The translations under genes were made by a program, and so were the position numbers. This document shows, one piece after another, positions 62,584 through 64,000 of a stretch of DNA of 64,000 nucleotides. Under the pieces are notes generated by a model. The model was not told the origin of the DNA. It searched no databases and worked only from the letters and a program-made list of their open reading frames with translations. Every line of letters begins with the position of its first letter. Position 1 is the first letter of the stretch. The stretch lies in the NCBI GenBank assembly GCA_913063405.1, contig CAJXZB010000016.1, positions 1 through 64,000 on the forward strand, in the 5' to 3' direction. This DNA is from an uncultured Ulvibacter sp. Its GTDB lineage: Bacteria > Bacteroidota > Bacteroidia > Flavobacteriales > Flavobacteriaceae.

Positions 62584-64000
62584 TTAGAAAGGATAGTTAA
62601 TCCCTATGTTATATACGGCATTACTAAAGTTATACTGCTTGAACCATCGAGAACCTTCTTCCAAAGCGGGATTGTAGGTTTTAAAACCTACATCAAACCT
62701 AAAAACAAAAAATCCGAAATCATATCTCAAACCCAAACCAGAAGCTAAAGCAATCTCCTTTAGGTCGCCAATGCCATCAAAACTTGAGCTTTCATCGTCA
62801 ATATCGTCAGCCACATTCCAAATATTACCACTATCAATAAAGAATGCACCTTTAAAATCACCCAGAATCGTATAACGATATTCTGCATTTAGCGCTAATT
62901 TTAGGTTAGCCTCGTTAAAATCTAAAATACTTCCGCTACTTCCCGGACCCAGATCGTAGGCTCTCCATCCTCTATTGTCATTGGCTCCTCCAGCAAAATA
63001 GCTTCGAGTAAAGGGTATACTCTTGCTATTACCATATGGTATAGCAACACCACCAAAGGCCCTAATAGCAAATATGTTCTTACCGCTAAGTTCCCAGTGT
63101 TTTATATAATCCATTTCGAACTTCAAGTATTGAGAATAGACAACACCAAGCGTTTCGTAATTTCCATCACCATTCTTTTTGAGGCCAGCTAGATTCGAAA
63201 TTCCTGCTAATAAATTACCAGCACTCTCAAATTTAAAACGTAGCCTAGAAAAGTTATTGTCAAAAATGTTCTCTCGCGTGTCGCGTGTCCAAGTAAAGTT
63301 AGATGCAAAAATTAAGTTGTCTTCCGTTAATCTAATCCCACGCTCCAAGACACCTAGAAGCGTCTGAAACTCATCTGGGCTTAAATCATAATTGTTGTTC
63401 AACACTTCCCCAAGAAAACTTTCTATCCCTTCAGGAATGTTTAACTTCAGATTGTTATCATCATCAACTGTGTAATAATTAGGGTTTATAACTCCGGGAT
63501 CAGAACCTTCAACTTCTTGGGCAACACTGTTTGCTTGATTGTACGAATCTTTATAAATGTTAAAATAATTGTCGGTGTTTAAATTTTTTACATATTGAAC
63601 ATTGATAAGCTCCAATTTATTTGTCCTAATTTTTGAAGGCTTCCATTGATAGCTGAAAATTCCGTTGAAGTTTTGTCGGTCCAGACCAATATTATTTTGG
63701 GCGTTAACACCAAAACTTACAACTGTCGATGGAGACATATACTTTGGAATAAAACGGCTTGTCCGAAGCGGAAAAACAATTCTAGGAAAGGATAACTTAA
63801 TATCTCCACCCACATCAGAAATGTTGAAAAAGCTCTCGTCGTCTGCCGCGTCTTTAGAAGAGCCAATACTTCCACGTCCAGAGATCTCTAAGATCTCAGC
63901 TCTTCTAAAGATATTTCGCATAATGAAGGTAGAGCTAAACCCAATTCCTATTTGTTGAATAGTAGAAGTATAAGTGTCAAACTTAAAGTCAACAGTATAT
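62584..64000 (-). CDS. Omp85/BamA-TamA-type outer membrane protein, 5' end outside window
   Basis: The frame is open to the right edge, so only the C-terminal 471 residues are seen. It is a 16-strand-type barrel: DIKLSFPRIVFPL, FTWTRDTRENIFDNNFSRLRFKFE, FTRSYFAGGANDNRGWRAYDLGPGS (the conserved RGW/RGF loop-6 motif), GAFFIDSGNIWN, LASGLGLRYDFGFFVFRFDVGFK and a final strand ending NIGINYPF with terminal Phe. POTRA domains would lie upstream. TamA-like rather than BamA by the general look, but this cannot be settled without the N-terminus. Confidence 0.88.
   Translation of the reverse strand, partial: YTVDFKFDTYTSTIQQIGIGFSSTFIMRNIFRRAEILEISGRGSIGSSKDAADDESFFNISDVGGDIKLSFPRIVFPLRTSRFIPKYMSPSTVVSFGVNAQNNIGLDRQNFNGIFSYQWKPSKIRTNKLELINVQYVKNLNTDNYFNIYKDSYNQANSVAQEVEGSDPGVINPNYYTVDDDNNLKLNIPEGIESFLGEVLNNNYDLSPDEFQTLLGVLERGIRLTEDNLIFASNFTWTRDTRENIFDNNFSRLRFKFESAGNLLAGISNLAGLKKNGDGNYETLGVVYSQYLKFEMDYIKHWELSGKNIFAIRAFGGVAIPYGNSKSIPFTRSYFAGGANDNRGWRAYDLGPGSSGSILDFNEANLKLALNAEYRYTILGDFKGAFFIDSGNIWNVADDIDDESSSFDGIGDLKEIALASGLGLRYDFGFFVFRFDVGFKTYNPALEEGSRWFKQYNFSNAVYNIGINYPF

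Overview
The window is from a gliding-type member of the Bacteroidota, most likely a marine Flavobacteriaceae. The evidence is AT-rich DNA, gldB and gldC, T9SS C-terminal sorting domains, the short primary sigma factor of this phylum, promoters of the TAnnTTTG type, and the flavobacterial order of the mraZ-to-ftsZ cluster. The primary sequence alone does not fix the genus.

Layout. 1-5,900 is accessory: small unknown genes, a lipoprotein that looks like a protein-glutamine glutaminase, an EF-Tu-barrel-like chimera, a relic of a choice-of-anchor B protein, and a tandem array of three secreted 'VGIG'-type proteins. 6,100-14,900 carries housekeeping and envelope genes: a PLP-dependent deaminase/desulfhydrase, a glucosaminidase lipoprotein, hemL, two Spy-like helical proteins, a T9SS cargo protein, a polyprenyl synthase, and an ECF sigma / membrane protein / beta-barrel operon. 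14,900-21,800 holds dnaG, an atypical response regulator, nadE, gldBC, engB and an alpha/beta hydrolase. 21,850-37,550 is one division and cell-wall operon: mraZ, rsmH, ftsL-like, ftsI, murE, mraY, murD, ftsW, murG, murC, ftsQ, ftsA, ftsZ, led by a clear set of MraZ-box decamers. A yqeY-like gene follows.

38,070-52,120 is a decayed hotspot downstream of a tRNA-Arg(TCG). It holds a dead GIY-YIG gene flanked by tRNA and tRNA-like sequence, the N-terminus of a tyrosine recombinase, an IS21 remnant with a 27-bp perfect foldback, an IS3-family element with an internally deleted transposase, and at least seven genes broken by frameshifts. Intact genes in this stretch (dinB-like, mtfA-like, rpe, rpoD) sit among the wrecks. 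52,300-57,150 is a cell-surface signalling locus: an ECF sigma, FecR-type anti-sigma and STN-domain TonB receptor, with a divergent lipoprotein carrying three six-cysteine Kazal-like repeats. 57,250-64,000 is housekeeping again: pnp, rpsO, accD, fbaA and a truncated Omp85-family barrel.

Cross-cutting points. DnaG and AccD have both lost every cysteine of their zinc ribbons. The response regulator has Glu in place of the phospho-acceptor Asp. A short lipoprotein has an amber codon immediately after its lipobox cysteine. No frameshift was seen in the roughly 30 kb of core genes, so the many frameshifts in the hotspot look like genuine decay, although read-level confirmation of the homopolymers is needed. 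I did not find a CRISPR array, an rRNA operon or a recognisable defence island. The best candidates for under-described biology are the glutaminase-like lipoprotein, the Kazal-like/FecIR/TonB locus and the tRNA-GIY-YIG unit.
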